This document shows positions 46,635 through 55,502 of a stretch of 64,000 nucleotides of DNA, one piece after another. The translations under genes were made by a program, and so were the position numbers. Position 1 is the first letter of the stretch. Each line of letters begins with the position of its first letter. The notes beneath the pieces were generated by a model. The model searched no databases. It was not told the origin of the DNA and saw only the letters and a list, made by a program, of their open reading frames with translations. This DNA is from Alphaproteobacteria bacterium LSUCC0396. Its GTDB lineage: Bacteria; Pseudomonadota; Alphaproteobacteria; Puniceispirillales; Puniceispirillaceae. The DNA is taken from NCBI GenBank assembly GCA_041228345.1, contig CP166131.1, forward strand, positions 806,001 to 870,000. Direction: 5' to 3'.

Positions 46635-47351
46635 ATGGCCGAGACAAAAGGACAAAGACAAAGCCGCTTTACCCCGCGCGCCAAAGCCGCAGCAGTTCCG
46701 AGCCAGCGGCGCTATCCATTATCATTGCTATTGCTTGGCGTTGGTGCGGTCTTGACCCTTGCTGTTGCCAGCTGGCTTGGCCTGTTGGCGAACGGCAAGG
46801 ATGTATCGCTTGAGATCAAAGAGGTGAAACGCAACGACACCGGCGAGGTGCAGCTGACCGGAGCGCGCTATCGCGGCCTGACCCCGGCTGGCAGGCCATA
46901 TCAAATTACCGCAGCCAAGGCCAATGAAGCGCCCGACGGGTCGGGTCGGGTCGACATGGATCAGCCAACAGCCATCGTGACCTTGAGCAATGGCGCGTTG
47001 GTAAATCTTGAGTCAAATGCTGGCACATATAATAAAGAAACCGATATCGTGATCATGACCGGCGCGGTTGTCGTAACCCAGCCCGCCCGCAATCTTCGCC
47101 TCAATACCGAAGCATTAGAGGCAAATTTGCAAGCCGGTGAGATGCAGAGCGATGTGCCGGTTGAGGTGCAAGACATTGACAGGCGCATCAATGCCGATAG
47201 CATGAAAGTCTATGACAATGGTGCGCGTATTATTTTTGGCGGGGCGGCAAAAATGGTGATCAAAAACAGTAACGCCATCGCGCCGTCACCCACACCATCA
47301 CCCGTACCAGACGCCGACAAGGAACTGCAAAAAACCAAGGCTAAAACCTGA
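46635..47351 (+). CDS. lptC: LPS export system protein LptC
   Basis: About 238 residues from ATG 46635; a TTG at 46584 is in frame but lies within the tandem repeat. A basic cytoplasmic start, one membrane helix (SLLLLGVGAVLTLAVASWLG) and a periplasmic LptC beta-jellyroll follow (GARYRGLTPAGRPYQITA, SNAGTYNKETDIV). It passes lipopolysaccharide from LptBFG to LptA. Followed by lptA and lptB, the standard order. Confidence 0.9.
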   Translation: MAETKGQRQSRFTPRAKAAAVPSQRRYPLSLLLLGVGAVLTLAVASWLGLLANGKDVSLEIKEVKRNDTGEVQLTGARYRGLTPAGRPYQITAAKANEAPDGSGRVDMDQPTAIVTLSNGALVNLESNAGTYNKETDIVIMTGAVVVTQPARNLRLNTEALEANLQAGEMQSDVPVEVQDIDRRINADSMKVYDNGARIIFGGAAKMVIKNSNAIAPSPTPSPVPDADKELQKTKAKT

Positions 47352-47467
47352 TTATTGGCGTGAAATTAGCGTGATATTGATTGGCAGAACAACGACTTAG
47401 CAACAAACCCTAGAATTCAAACGGAAAGCCTAACCAAAAGCCTAGCGAAAAGAAAGTAACCGACATT

Positions 47468-48292
47468 ATGCGCCGACCTCTTCCATCCTTGTTATACACG
47501 TCTCGCATAATTGCCGCCGGTGTAATTGGTCTGGTACTGATCAGCAGCCTAGCCACTGCATCTATGGCGCAAACGTCCAAAAACTCGGGCGATGCTGCCC
47601 CGTTACCGATCACGATCGAGGCCAGTGAATTCCTAGAATGGGATCAAAATAACGGCACATATGTTGCCAAGGGTAATGCCTATGTCGAACAGGGCAGCGC
47701 GAACATTTCAGCCAATCATATTATAGCAAATTACGAAACCGGCAGAGAATCCCGAGACATCACCCGCGTGATCGCCACCGGTGCCGTCACCTATGTTGAG
47801 GGTGAAAATACTGCCAAGGGAGACAGGCTGGATTATGATCTTAACTCCAGCCGTTATGTATTGACTGGCAAAAAGGCGTCGGTCGTTGGGCCGCGCGGTG
47901 CGATGACGGCAACCCAATCAATCACATATGATACGACTGATGAAGATAACCGCAAAGTCACTGCAATTGGCAAGGCGCATTATAAAAACAGCGATGGCCG
48001 CAGCATATTTGGCGATAAACTGATTGCCTATATTGGTGCCGATGGCAGCTTGAAAACCATAGATGCCTTTGACAATACCAAAGTCATAACCACCGAAGGC
48101 ACCACCGCAACTGCCGATGAATTGAATTATGTCGCCAGTACGTCCCTTGCAAATCTTGTCGGGAATGTTGAAATCAACGATAAGGCGAATATCATGCGCG
48201 GCGATCGTGCAGAGATTGATTTTGACAAAGAAATCAGTAAGATAATGTCAAGCCCAACCGGCAAGCGCGTCACTGGCATCCTGACGCCGTAA
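47468..48292 (+). CDS. lptA: LPS transport periplasmic protein LptA (OstA-like)
   Basis: 274 residues with a signal peptide (hydrophobic core about residues 14-33, cleavage after SMA). OstA/LptA repeats follow, including ITIEASEFLEWDQNNGTYVA and GNAYVEQGSANISANHI. It forms the periplasmic bridge for LPS. It is somewhat longer than E. coli LptA (185 residues), with two to three OstA-type segments. Confidence 0.9.
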   Translation: MRRPLPSLLYTSRIIAAGVIGLVLISSLATASMAQTSKNSGDAAPLPITIEASEFLEWDQNNGTYVAKGNAYVEQGSANISANHIIANYETGRESRDITRVIATGAVTYVEGENTAKGDRLDYDLNSSRYVLTGKKASVVGPRGAMTATQSITYDTTDEDNRKVTAIGKAHYKNSDGRSIFGDKLIAYIGADGSLKTIDAFDNTKVITTEGTTATADELNYVASTSLANLVGNVEINDKANIMRGDRAEIDFDKEISKIMSSPTGKRVTGILTP

Positions 48293-48423
48293 ACCTTGCG
48301 GCCGGATTTACCATCTGGCATTGCGGGTATTGCGCCGACAACTCATTGACAATTAGTGATTAATCGGCCGATATATAGATATTCATTGGGGCGTCAAAGC
48401 CTGATCGCTTTAAAAAGGGCATC

Positions 48424-49206
48424 ATGGTGTCTGACAATATACAATTAGATTTTGGAATGGTGCGGCCCGTTTTGGTGCCGGGGAATGAGGGACTGCGTGC
48501 CAAAGGCCTTGGCAAGAGCTTTAACAAACGGCGTGTAGTCCGCAACGTATCGCTGGGGCTGCAACGCGGTGAAGCGGTTGGCCTGCTCGGGCCAAACGGT
48601 GCCGGCAAAACGACAACTTTTTATATGCTTGCTGGGTTGCTGCCGGCTGATGAAGGTCAGGTTTTCATTGATGGGCGCGACGTTACCGGCCTGCCGATTT
48701 TCCAGCGCGCACGCTTTGGCATGGGCTATCTTCCGCAAGAATCGAGTATTTTTCGCGGATTGACCGTTGAACAGAATATCCGCGCCGTTCTTGAAACGCT
48801 GGAAGATTACGAAGATGAACGCGACGCGACCCTAGATGACTTGATGGCCGAATTTGGCATCACCCATCTTCGCAACACCCCGTCAGTCAGCCTTTCAGGT
48901 GGCGAGCGCCGCCGTCTTGAAATTGCGCGCGCCCTTGCTGCGCGCCCAACATTCCTGCTGCTAGATGAGCCACTTGCCGGTATTGACCCGATTGCACTTG
49001 GTGAAATCCGTGATTTGATTAGCCACCTCAAAACGCACGGAATTGGCGTTTTAATTACCGATCACAATGTTCGTGAGACACTCGATATTGTAGATCGCGC
49101 CTACATCATCCATGACGGCACTGTGCTGATGGAGGGCACCCCTGATGAGGTGGTTCAGCATAGCGGTGTGCGCCAAGTCTATCTTGGTGAGCGTTTTAGC
49201 ATCTAA
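48424..49206 (+). CDS. lptB: LPS export ABC transporter ATP-binding protein LptB
   Basis: 260 residues. Walker A is GPNGAGKTTTF, the Q-loop is YLPQESSIFRGL, the signature is LSGGERRRLEIARALA, Walker B is LLLDEPLAGIDP, and the switch His is in ITDHNVRETL. An N-terminal extension of about 25 residues precedes LRAKGLGKSF. It powers LPS extraction with LptFG. The gene is followed by ptsN, not rpoN. Confidence 0.97.
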   Translation: MVSDNIQLDFGMVRPVLVPGNEGLRAKGLGKSFNKRRVVRNVSLGLQRGEAVGLLGPNGAGKTTTFYMLAGLLPADEGQVFIDGRDVTGLPIFQRARFGMGYLPQESSIFRGLTVEQNIRAVLETLEDYEDERDATLDDLMAEFGITHLRNTPSVSLSGGERRRLEIARALAARPTFLLLDEPLAGIDPIALGEIRDLISHLKTHGIGVLITDHNVRETLDIVDRAYIIHDGTVLMEGTPDEVVQHSGVRQVYLGERFSI

Positions 49207-49330
49207 AAGCCGGCGATCACCGCTTGACAGCCTATCACGCACACCCTATACCTGCGCCGCTTTGGCACTGCTTGCCGTCTCGATAGGGGCTAGCGATGTT
49301 AAGGCACGATTCATTTCACAGGTCTATTTT

Positions 49331-49792
49331 ATGTCCATCATTGATTATATCGCCGCCGATCAGGTAATGGTTGGTGTCGTCAGCAGCAGCAAAAAGCAGC
49401 TGATTGAACAGCTTGCTGAACGCGGTGCGGTGCTTACTGGCATTTCCCAACGCAGCCTTTTTGAGATGATCATGCGCCGCGAGCGTCTTGGCAGCACCGC
49501 CATTGGTGACGGGATTGCGATTCCCCATGCCGTGCATGGCGACCTCACCCGCACGATTGGCATCATTGCTGTTCTCGCCACGCCGATTGATTTCGATGCG
49601 GCCGATAAAAAACCCGTCGATATTGTGTGCCTTGTGATCGGCCCACAAGACGCGGATTGCGATCATCTGAAATGCGTTTCAAGCGTGGCAAAATTGCTTG
49701 GTGACGTCGCTGTTCGTAATCAGCTTCGCCAGGCCAAAACTGCCGAGGCGTTACTGCAATCTCTTGCAGCCCGCAGTGACGTTGCCGCCTAG
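49331..49792 (+). CDS. ptsN: PTS IIA-Ntr protein PtsN
   Basis: 153 residues from ATG 49331 with the phosphorylatable histidine at 66 in GIAIPHAVHGD. The frame is open upstream to 49145 inside lptB but that part is not family-like. It is the terminal acceptor of the nitrogen PTS, regulating potassium, carbon and nitrogen functions by its phosphorylation state. In many alphaproteobacteria rpoN and hpf lie between lptB and ptsN; here the gap is only 124 bp. Confidence 0.93.
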   Translation: MSIIDYIAADQVMVGVVSSSKKQLIEQLAERGAVLTGISQRSLFEMIMRRERLGSTAIGDGIAIPHAVHGDLTRTIGIIAVLATPIDFDAADKKPVDIVCLVIGPQDADCDHLKCVSSVAKLLGDVAVRNQLRQAKTAEALLQSLAARSDVAA

Positions 49793-49914
49793 TCAGCCCC
49801 ATCGCCTGATTTTTTTTAAGACATGAAAACGCTTGCAAGCCCGCACCGTTTGTAGCCCCCAGTTTTTGTTCCCCTCGGCTGGGCGCAAACAGTCAGGCCA
49901 ACGCTAGACGACCA

Positions 49915-49986
49915 GCGGAAACTGCTTGGATCGCGGAAACTGCTTAAAGCGCGGCCACTGCTTAGATCGCGGCAATGCGTCTAGGC
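49915..49986. repeat. 18-bp tandem repeat, four copies
   Basis: Units GCGGAAACTGCTTGGATC, GCGGAAACTGCTTAAAGC, GCGGCCACTGCTTAGATC and GCGGCAATGCGTCTAGGC follow without gaps from 49915, progressively diverged. It lies between ptsN and tRNA-Ala. Confidence 0.85.
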
Positions 49987-50027
49987 TCCTCTGCCGCCAG
50001 CTTTCTGCTTTGGAATATATGGGAAAT

Positions 50028-50103
<76 letters not shown>

Positions 50104-50220
50104 TTGTTACCGTTTATGCCGTGCCTAATGTTTTTATCGTTGCACCGGCTAACGGGTCCCAATTCGTGCGGCGCCTGCGCGCTGAGATGGATGTTTATCG
50201 CAGGGGCGATGCCCGACGCA

Positions 50221-50280
50221 AGTGATTTTTATCCGGTATAGGTAATTTTTACCCCGCAGCGGGGATTTTTATCTGGCAAC
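50221..50280. repeat. 20-bp tandem repeat, three copies
   Basis: Units at 50221-50240, 50241-50260 and 50261-50280 share a four-base start, ATTTTTA at positions 5-11 and a G/C-rich second half, for example GGGGATTTTTATCTGGCAAC. It lies between tRNA-Ala and the FYDLN-acid gene. Confidence 0.75.
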
Positions 50281-50345
50281 GGGCGTTTCGATTGCCGTCG
50301 CCAGATACGCACCGATCAATCAAGCCTTGGCAGGCGTGATCACGG

Positions 50346-50747
50346 TTACTCGTCTTTCTTGTCAAGATTGGGCAATAATTCATCGCCATCGCTGATATCA
50401 TCATGAATGATGCCGGGCCCGTCCGCGTCATCGACATCAACATCGTCATCATCGTCAAAATCGATATCATCATCGATCTCGTCAACGGCAGTGTCAGTAT
50501 CGACATCTTCATCTTCATCAAGATCAAAATCGTTATTGTCAAGATCATCCGCATCATCGGCGTCGCCAGACAGCTGCGCCTTTGACGCGCTTTTCGGTGC
50601 AGCGCGGCCTTTGCGGCCCTTTAGCAAATTTTCTGGATCAAATTCCGTGCCACAGCCCGGACAAATAATCGGACTGCGTTTAAAGTCATAAAAGCGCATG
50701 TCACATGACAGGCAAGACCGCTTAACGCCAAGCTCTACCTTTGCCAT
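50346..50747 (-). CDS. FYDLN acid domain protein
   Basis: 133 residues. An N-terminal zinc-ribbon (CLSC at about residues 14-17, CPGC about 30-33) surrounds MRFYDFKRSPIICPGCG, the family's FYDLN region. A very acidic, low-complexity C-terminal half rich in D and E follows. The family is largely restricted to alphaproteobacteria and has no established function. AGAG precedes the ATG at 50747. It is next to, and divergent from, aroA, a conserved neighbourhood. Confidence 0.92.
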   Translation of the reverse strand: MAKVELGVKRSCLSCDMRFYDFKRSPIICPGCGTEFDPENLLKGRKGRAAPKSASKAQLSGDADDADDLDNNDFDLDEDEDVDTDTAVDEIDDDIDFDDDDDVDVDDADGPGIIHDDISDGDELLPNLDKKDE

Positions 50748-50899
50748 TCTCTAAAATCCCCTGCATTAACCCATAGAAACGACATATTGATCATCATTAC
50801 GGGATTTGAAACAAATTTTGCAAGCTGTCAAAACAATTTTCGCCGGTTTTCTTAATTTTATTTCCAAGCCAGCACTCGGTTTTAACGATTCTGGACTTT

Positions 50900-50943
50900 T
50901 ATGTCATAGATTGCCCAGCGGGTATGTCATAGATTGCCCAGCG
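50900..50943. repeat. Perfect 21-bp direct repeat upstream of aroA
   Basis: TATGTCATAGATTGCCCAGC plus a G occurs at 50900-50920 and again at 50923-50943, identical, with GG between. It lies about 80 bp before the aroA start. Confidence 0.9.
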
Positions 50944-51024
50944 TGCCCTAAAAATGTTAAAAGCGGCCGAGCTAGGAAGAGGCAGGCAAAATCGCCAGTC
51001 AGTAACCCGAAAAAAGGTTTTTTG

Positions 51025-52368
51025 ATGTCATCACATTCGCATGATCAACTTGTCTCGCACAAGGCCGGTTCGCTTCGCGGCACAATGCCAATCCCGGGCG
51101 ATAAATCAATTTCGCACCGCTCGCTTATTCTGGGCAGCCTTGCCATTGGCACGACCAAGGTCAAAGGCCTGCTAGAAGGTGCTGACGTGATCTCGACGAA
51201 AAATGCGCTTGTTGCGCTAGGTGCTGAAATTCGGCGCGATGATGACGGGATATGGCATATTACCGGCGTTGGGCTAAACGGCATGGTCTCGCCGGTGACG
51301 CCGCTTGATCTTGGCAATTCAGGAACTGGCGCGCGGCTGTTGATGGGCGTGGTTGCCGGGCAAAACATTACGGCGACTTTTTGCGGTGACGCTTCATTGA
51401 GCGTGCGGCCAATGGCGCGGATTACTGACCCTCTTGCCGAAATGGGCGCATCTGTTGCCTGCCGTGATGGCGGCCTTTTGCCGGTGACAATTACCGGCGC
51501 CGTTACCCCGATGGCACTCCAATACCGCTCCAAAGTTGCCTCGGCGCAAATTAAATCAGCAATTTTACTGGCTGGATTGAATGCCCGCGGCACCACGACA
51601 GTGATCGAGCCACACGCGTCGCGCGACCATAGTGAATCGATGCTACGCCATTTTGGCGCATCGGTTGAACAGAAAATCGAGAGTGATGGCACGCATCATG
51701 TTCATCTGGCGGGCGCGGCAACCCTTCGCGCCGCAGACATCATCGTGCCAAGCGACCCGTCATCTGCCGCATTTGCCATCGTCGCGGCGTTGATTACACC
51801 GGGCAGCGACATCACCCTCGTTGGGATTGGCATGAACCCGCTTCGTACCGGCCTGATTACAACTCTTGTCGAAATGGGCGGCGACATCGTTAAAAGCAAC
51901 GACCGGATCGAGGGCGGTGAAGCCGTTGCCGATTTAACCATCCGCCACAGCCAGCTGCACGGTATTACCGTTCCAGCCGAGCGTGCCGCATCGATGATTG
52001 ATGAATTTCCGATTTTATCAGTTGCCGCCGCAACGGCAAGCGGCACGACCCAGATGCTTGGCGTTGCCGAATTAAGGGTCAAGGAAACTGACCGGATAAA
52101 GGTGATGGCCGACGGCCTTGCCGCATGCGGCGTTGCGGTTGATTATGATGATGATTCGATGCGCGTTTCAGGCAGTGTCATAAAGGGCGGTGCGACATTA
52201 TCAGCCCAGCATGACCACCGAATCGCCATGTCGTTTTTGACGCTTGGCCTCGTTGCCGAAGCACCGATTGCCGTTACCGGCTGTGCCACAATCGAAACCA
52301 GCTTTCCCGGATTTGCCAATGGGATGAACCAGCTTGGCGCCGATATTCGCCCCGGGCCAAACGCATGA
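51025..52368 (+). CDS. aroA: EPSP synthase (3-phosphoshikimate 1-carboxyvinyltransferase)
   Basis: 447 residues from ATG 51025, where AAAAAGG lies upstream. The frame stays open to 50806 but that stretch spans the direct repeat and is not conserved. Motifs: GDKSISHRSLILG, GNSGTGARLLMG, ASAQIKSAILLAG and ASRDHSESML, resembling class II AroA, with NPLR where class II usually has NxTR. It makes EPSP in the shikimate pathway. The stop overlaps the cmk start (ATGA). Confidence 0.97.
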   Translation: MSSHSHDQLVSHKAGSLRGTMPIPGDKSISHRSLILGSLAIGTTKVKGLLEGADVISTKNALVALGAEIRRDDDGIWHITGVGLNGMVSPVTPLDLGNSGTGARLLMGVVAGQNITATFCGDASLSVRPMARITDPLAEMGASVACRDGGLLPVTITGAVTPMALQYRSKVASAQIKSAILLAGLNARGTTTVIEPHASRDHSESMLRHFGASVEQKIESDGTHHVHLAGAATLRAADIIVPSDPSSAAFAIVAALITPGSDITLVGIGMNPLRTGLITTLVEMGGDIVKSNDRIEGGEAVADLTIRHSQLHGITVPAERAASMIDEFPILSVAAATASGTTQMLGVAELRVKETDRIKVMADGLAACGVAVDYDDDSMRVSGSVIKGGATLSAQHDHRIAMSFLTLGLVAEAPIAVTGCATIETSFPGFANGMNQLGADIRPGPNA

Positions 52369-53012
52369 TCATCGCCATTGACGGATCCGCCGCTAGCGGC
52401 AAAGGCACACTTGCCAAACGCCTTGCCGCGGATCTTGGCTTTGATTATCTCGATACAGGAGCGCTCTATCGCGCCGTTGCACTCAGCCTGCTTAAGGCTG
52501 GCGCGGATGGTGATGATATCAATGAAAAACAGGCAGTTAGGTTATCTGCGTCGCTTGATCTTGAATTAACACAATCACCAGAAATCCGTAATGACCGGAT
52601 TGCCAGCCTTGCGTCGCAAGTGGCGGCACTTGGCCCGGTACGCGCTGAATTGCTGACCCTGCAACGGGCCTTTGCCGCAACGCCACCGCACGGCAATGGT
52701 GCGGTCCTTGATGGCCGCGATATCGGCACAATTGTGCTGCCCAATGCCGATTTGAAATTCTTTATTGACGCCGATATTGACATTCGCGCCGAGCGGCGCA
52801 CCAAAGAGTTGCTTAAGGCGGGACAATCGGTTATGTTCCGCGACGTTCTGGCGGAAATGCAGGCGCGTGATGACCGCGACCGGACTAGGTCGGTGGCCCC
52901 GTTAAGGGCCGCAGATGACGCAATCACCATCGATACATCCAGCATGGATGCAGCGGCGGTTTTAGCACTAGCCCTGTCGCATATTGATCGTGCTTTTCCG
53001 TCAAAGCGATGA
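52365..53012 (+). CDS. cmk: Cytidylate kinase
   Basis: 215 residues with the P-loop IDGSAASGKGTLAKRLA (about 4-20), YLDTGALYRAVAL and DGRDIGTIVLPNADLKFFID. It phosphorylates CMP and dCMP. Translationally coupled to aroA by a 4-bp overlap; a strong hairpin lies 4 bases after its stop. Confidence 0.97.
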   Translation: MIIAIDGSAASGKGTLAKRLAADLGFDYLDTGALYRAVALSLLKAGADGDDINEKQAVRLSASLDLELTQSPEIRNDRIASLASQVAALGPVRAELLTLQRAFAATPPHGNGAVLDGRDIGTIVLPNADLKFFIDADIDIRAERRTKELLKAGQSVMFRDVLAEMQARDDRDRTRSVAPLRAADDAITIDTSSMDAAAVLALALSHIDRAFPSKR

Positions 53013-53016
53013 GCCC

Positions 53017-53047
53017 GAACCGGAAACCTTGCGAACATTTCCGGTTC
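53017..53047 (+). other. Perfect 10-bp stem hairpin after cmk
   Basis: GAACCGGAAA (53017-53026) and TTTCCGGTTC (53038-53047) pair fully around an 11-base loop. There is no T-tract after it, so it is more likely an mRNA end-stabiliser, or part of a factor-dependent stop, than a classic terminator. Confidence 0.6.
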
Positions 53048-53205
53048 ATTCAAATGATAAACAGACTGCCGGCGAAACAAACTGGTCGCCAAAAAACCCG
53101 CTTGGAACCAAGCCATATTGCTAGAAACAGCAACTATGATTTGGTTATCGTTCGTTCAATGCGGCCCTCATGTCGGCTGAGGCACTAAACATTTCGATCC
53201 TGTTT

Positions 53206-53224
53206 CTAGCCGTATGGAGGCTAG
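53206..53224 (+). promoter_or_regulatory. Small hairpin in the rpsA leader
   Basis: CTAGCC and GGCTAG pair around a 7-base loop, ending about 30 bases before the rpsA UUG start. rpsA leaders can bind S1 for autoregulation; this role is inference here. Confidence 0.35.
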
Positions 53225-53254
53225 CATCGGAATAGCGACAAAACGGAGATTTTT

Positions 53255-54967
53255 TTGACATCTACAACGAATTCGGCAGCCGATGCTGCCACTGAAAACT
53301 TTGCCGATCTTCTAGCCGAGAGCTTTGGCGAAGGCACCAATGTCGAGGGCAGCGTTGTCCGCGGCTTTGTTATTGGCATCGAGGGTGATGCTGTCATCAT
53401 TGATGTTGGCCTGAAATCTGAAGGCCGCGTTCCGCTAAAGGAACTTGCTGCCCCCGGACAAAAGGCAGATGTTTCAATCGGCGACGAAATTGAGGTTTAT
53501 GTCGAGCGTATGGAGGACCGCAACGGTCAGGCCGTACTGAGCCGCGACAAAGCCCGCCGCGAAGAAGCTTGGGGCGTTCTCGAGACGTCATTCGAAAAGC
53601 AAGAGCGCGTTACTGGTGTTATCTTTGGCAAGGTCAAAGGCGGCTTTACGGTCGACTTGTCGGGCGCAACCGCGTTTCTGCCGGGAAGCCAGGTCGATAT
53701 CCGTCCGGTTCGCGACCTTGGCCCGTTGATGGGCACCCCGCAGCCATTCCAGATTTTGAAAATCGACCGTCGCCGTGGCAACATCGTTGTTTCACGTCGC
53801 GCTGTGCTGGAAGAATCACGCGCCGAAGCAAGGTCAGAGCTGGTCTCTAACCTGCAAGAAGGTCAGGTTCTTCAAGGTGTGGTCAAGAATATCACCGATT
53901 ACGGTGCGTTCGTTGATCTTGGCGGCGTTGACGGCCTGCTGCACGTGACTGATATTGCATGGCAGCGCATCAGCCATCCATCAGAAGCCCTGCAAATCGG
54001 CGAAACTGTCGAGGTTCAGGTGATCCGCTTTAATGCTGAGACACAGCGTATCTCGCTTGGCATGAAGCAGCTTCTGTCTGATCCTTGGGAAAATGTCGAT
54101 GGCAAATTCCCGATCGGTGCCAAAATGGAAGGCCGCGTCACCAACATCACCGATTACGGCGCATTCGTTGAACTGGAGGCCGGTGTTGAGGGTCTTGTCC
54201 ATGTCTCTGAAATGAGCTGGACAAAGAAGAACGTTCATCCGGGCAAAATCGTTTCAACCAGCCAGCAAGTTGAAGTTATGGTTCTTGACGTTGATCTGTC
54301 AAAGCGCCGTATCTCGCTTGGCCTGAAGCAGTGCACCAACAATCCTTGGGAAGATCTTAGCGCCACCTATCCAGTTGGCACCGAGATCGACGGCGAAATC
54401 CGGAACATCACCGAATTTGGTCTGTTTGTTGGCCTGAATGAAGATATCGACGGTCTTGTTCACCTGTCAGATATCAGCTGGGAAACTGCTGGTGAAGAAG
54501 CGCTTGAAGGCTTTACCAAAGGCGATATGGTCAAGGCGAAAGTCCTCGATATTGATGTGAATAAAGAGCGTATCTCGCTTGGCATCAAGCAGCTTACCGA
54601 CGATCCGTTCGCCGGTCAGGCAGATGCTTATCGCAAGGGTGAAGTTGTTACCTGTACCGTTAGCGCGGTTTCAGACAATGGCATCGATGTAACCATTGGT
54701 GAGAACATGACCGGCTTTATTCGCCGGACTGATCTTAGCCGTGACCGCGCAGAGCAGCGCGCTGACCGGTTTGCCGTTGGCGAAAAAGTTGATGCCATCG
54801 TCACCAGTGTTGACAAGAAAACCCGTAAATTGTCGTTGTCGATCAAGGCCCGCGAGTCAGCCGAAGAGAAGCAGGCGATGGCCGAGTTTGGATCATCAGA
54901 CAGCGGCGCCAGCCTTGGTGATATCCTCGGTGCGGCACTTGCCAAGAAAGAAACCGACGATAAGTAA
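53255..54967 (+). CDS. rpsA: 30S ribosomal protein S1 (UUG start)
   Basis: 570 residues with six S1 RNA-binding domains; repeated features include KNITDYGAFVDLGGVDGLLH and TNITDYGAFVELEAGVEGLV. The start is a TTG at 53255 after GGAG and a T-run. No in-frame ATG follows until about residue 90, which would remove the first S1 domain, so UUG is well supported. S1 binds mRNA on the 30S subunit. A Rho-independent terminator follows. Confidence 0.97.
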   Translation: MTSTTNSAADAATENFADLLAESFGEGTNVEGSVVRGFVIGIEGDAVIIDVGLKSEGRVPLKELAAPGQKADVSIGDEIEVYVERMEDRNGQAVLSRDKARREEAWGVLETSFEKQERVTGVIFGKVKGGFTVDLSGATAFLPGSQVDIRPVRDLGPLMGTPQPFQILKIDRRRGNIVVSRRAVLEESRAEARSELVSNLQEGQVLQGVVKNITDYGAFVDLGGVDGLLHVTDIAWQRISHPSEALQIGETVEVQVIRFNAETQRISLGMKQLLSDPWENVDGKFPIGAKMEGRVTNITDYGAFVELEAGVEGLVHVSEMSWTKKNVHPGKIVSTSQQVEVMVLDVDLSKRRISLGLKQCTNNPWEDLSATYPVGTEIDGEIRNITEFGLFVGLNEDIDGLVHLSDISWETAGEEALEGFTKGDMVKAKVLDIDVNKERISLGIKQLTDDPFAGQADAYRKGEVVTCTVSAVSDNGIDVTIGENMTGFIRRTDLSRDRAEQRADRFAVGEKVDAIVTSVDKKTRKLSLSIKARESAEEKQAMAEFGSSDSGASLGDILGAALAKKETDDK

Positions 54968-55030
54968 GCCGATTATCTGGATGAGGCCATTATCTGCCTT
55001 AACTTTCAGATATTACTGCTTTTAACGATT

Positions 55031-55066
55031 AAGCCAGCCGATCACCAGATTGGCTGGCTTTTTTTT
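55031..55066 (+). terminator. Rho-independent terminator after rpsA
   Basis: AAGCCAGCC (55031-55039) pairs with GGCTGGCTT (55052-55060) and is followed by a further six T. A strong intrinsic terminator between rpsA and ihfB. Confidence 0.93.
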
Positions 55067-55211
55067 AAGCGCCACCCTAGGCCGTAGTGGGCTGGCAGCC
55101 CGTCCATTACCATGCTTATTGCAAACTTCAGCCGATTCTGAGTTGACCCGCGATTGGCAAAAAGGCATCCTTATCAGAATATATAAAAATGAATATAAGG
55201 GAGCGTATTCT

Positions 55212-55490
55212 GTGACACGGTCAGAACTTATCGCGAAATTAGCGGCAAAGAATCCAGCACTTTACCACCGTTATATTGAACGGCTGGTCGGAACAATCCT
55301 AGACGAAATTGGCGGCGCGCTTGAACGGGGAGACCGGGTTGAACTGCGCGGGTTTGGGGCCTTTTCAGTACGCGAACGAAAAGCACGGATCGGTCGCAAC
55401 CCAAGAACTGGAACAAGCGTAGAAGTATCTGAAAAGAAAGTGCCTTTTTTCAAGATGGGAAAAGGTATGCGCGAGCGGTTAAACCGCTAG
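55212..55490 (+). CDS. ihfB: Integration host factor beta subunit
   Basis: 92 residues from GTG 55212, with AAGGGAG upstream; earlier in-frame starts run back into the rpsA terminator. [18 protein letters not shown], the conserved [23 protein letters not shown]-binding beta arm and [12 protein letters not shown] are typical. With IhfA it bends DNA. Its place after rpsA supports ihfB over a generic HU. Confidence 0.96.
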   Translation: MTRSELIAKLAAKNPALYHRYIERLVGTILDEIGGALERGDRVELRGFGAFSVRERKARIGRNPRTGTSVEVSEKKVPFFKMGKGMRERLNR

Positions 55491-55502
55491 ACGGATCAAA
55501 TC

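Noticed and set aside
49145-49330. Upstream extension of ptsN inside lptB
   Set aside because: Not conserved in sequence type; the family start MSIIDYI is at 49331.
50806-51024. N-terminal extension of aroA
   Set aside because: It spans a perfect direct repeat and is unlike EPSP synthase; ATG 51025 has a ribosome-binding site.
55050-55211. N-terminal extension of ihfB
   Set aside because: It begins inside the rpsA terminator; GTG 55212 gives the standard 92-residue protein.
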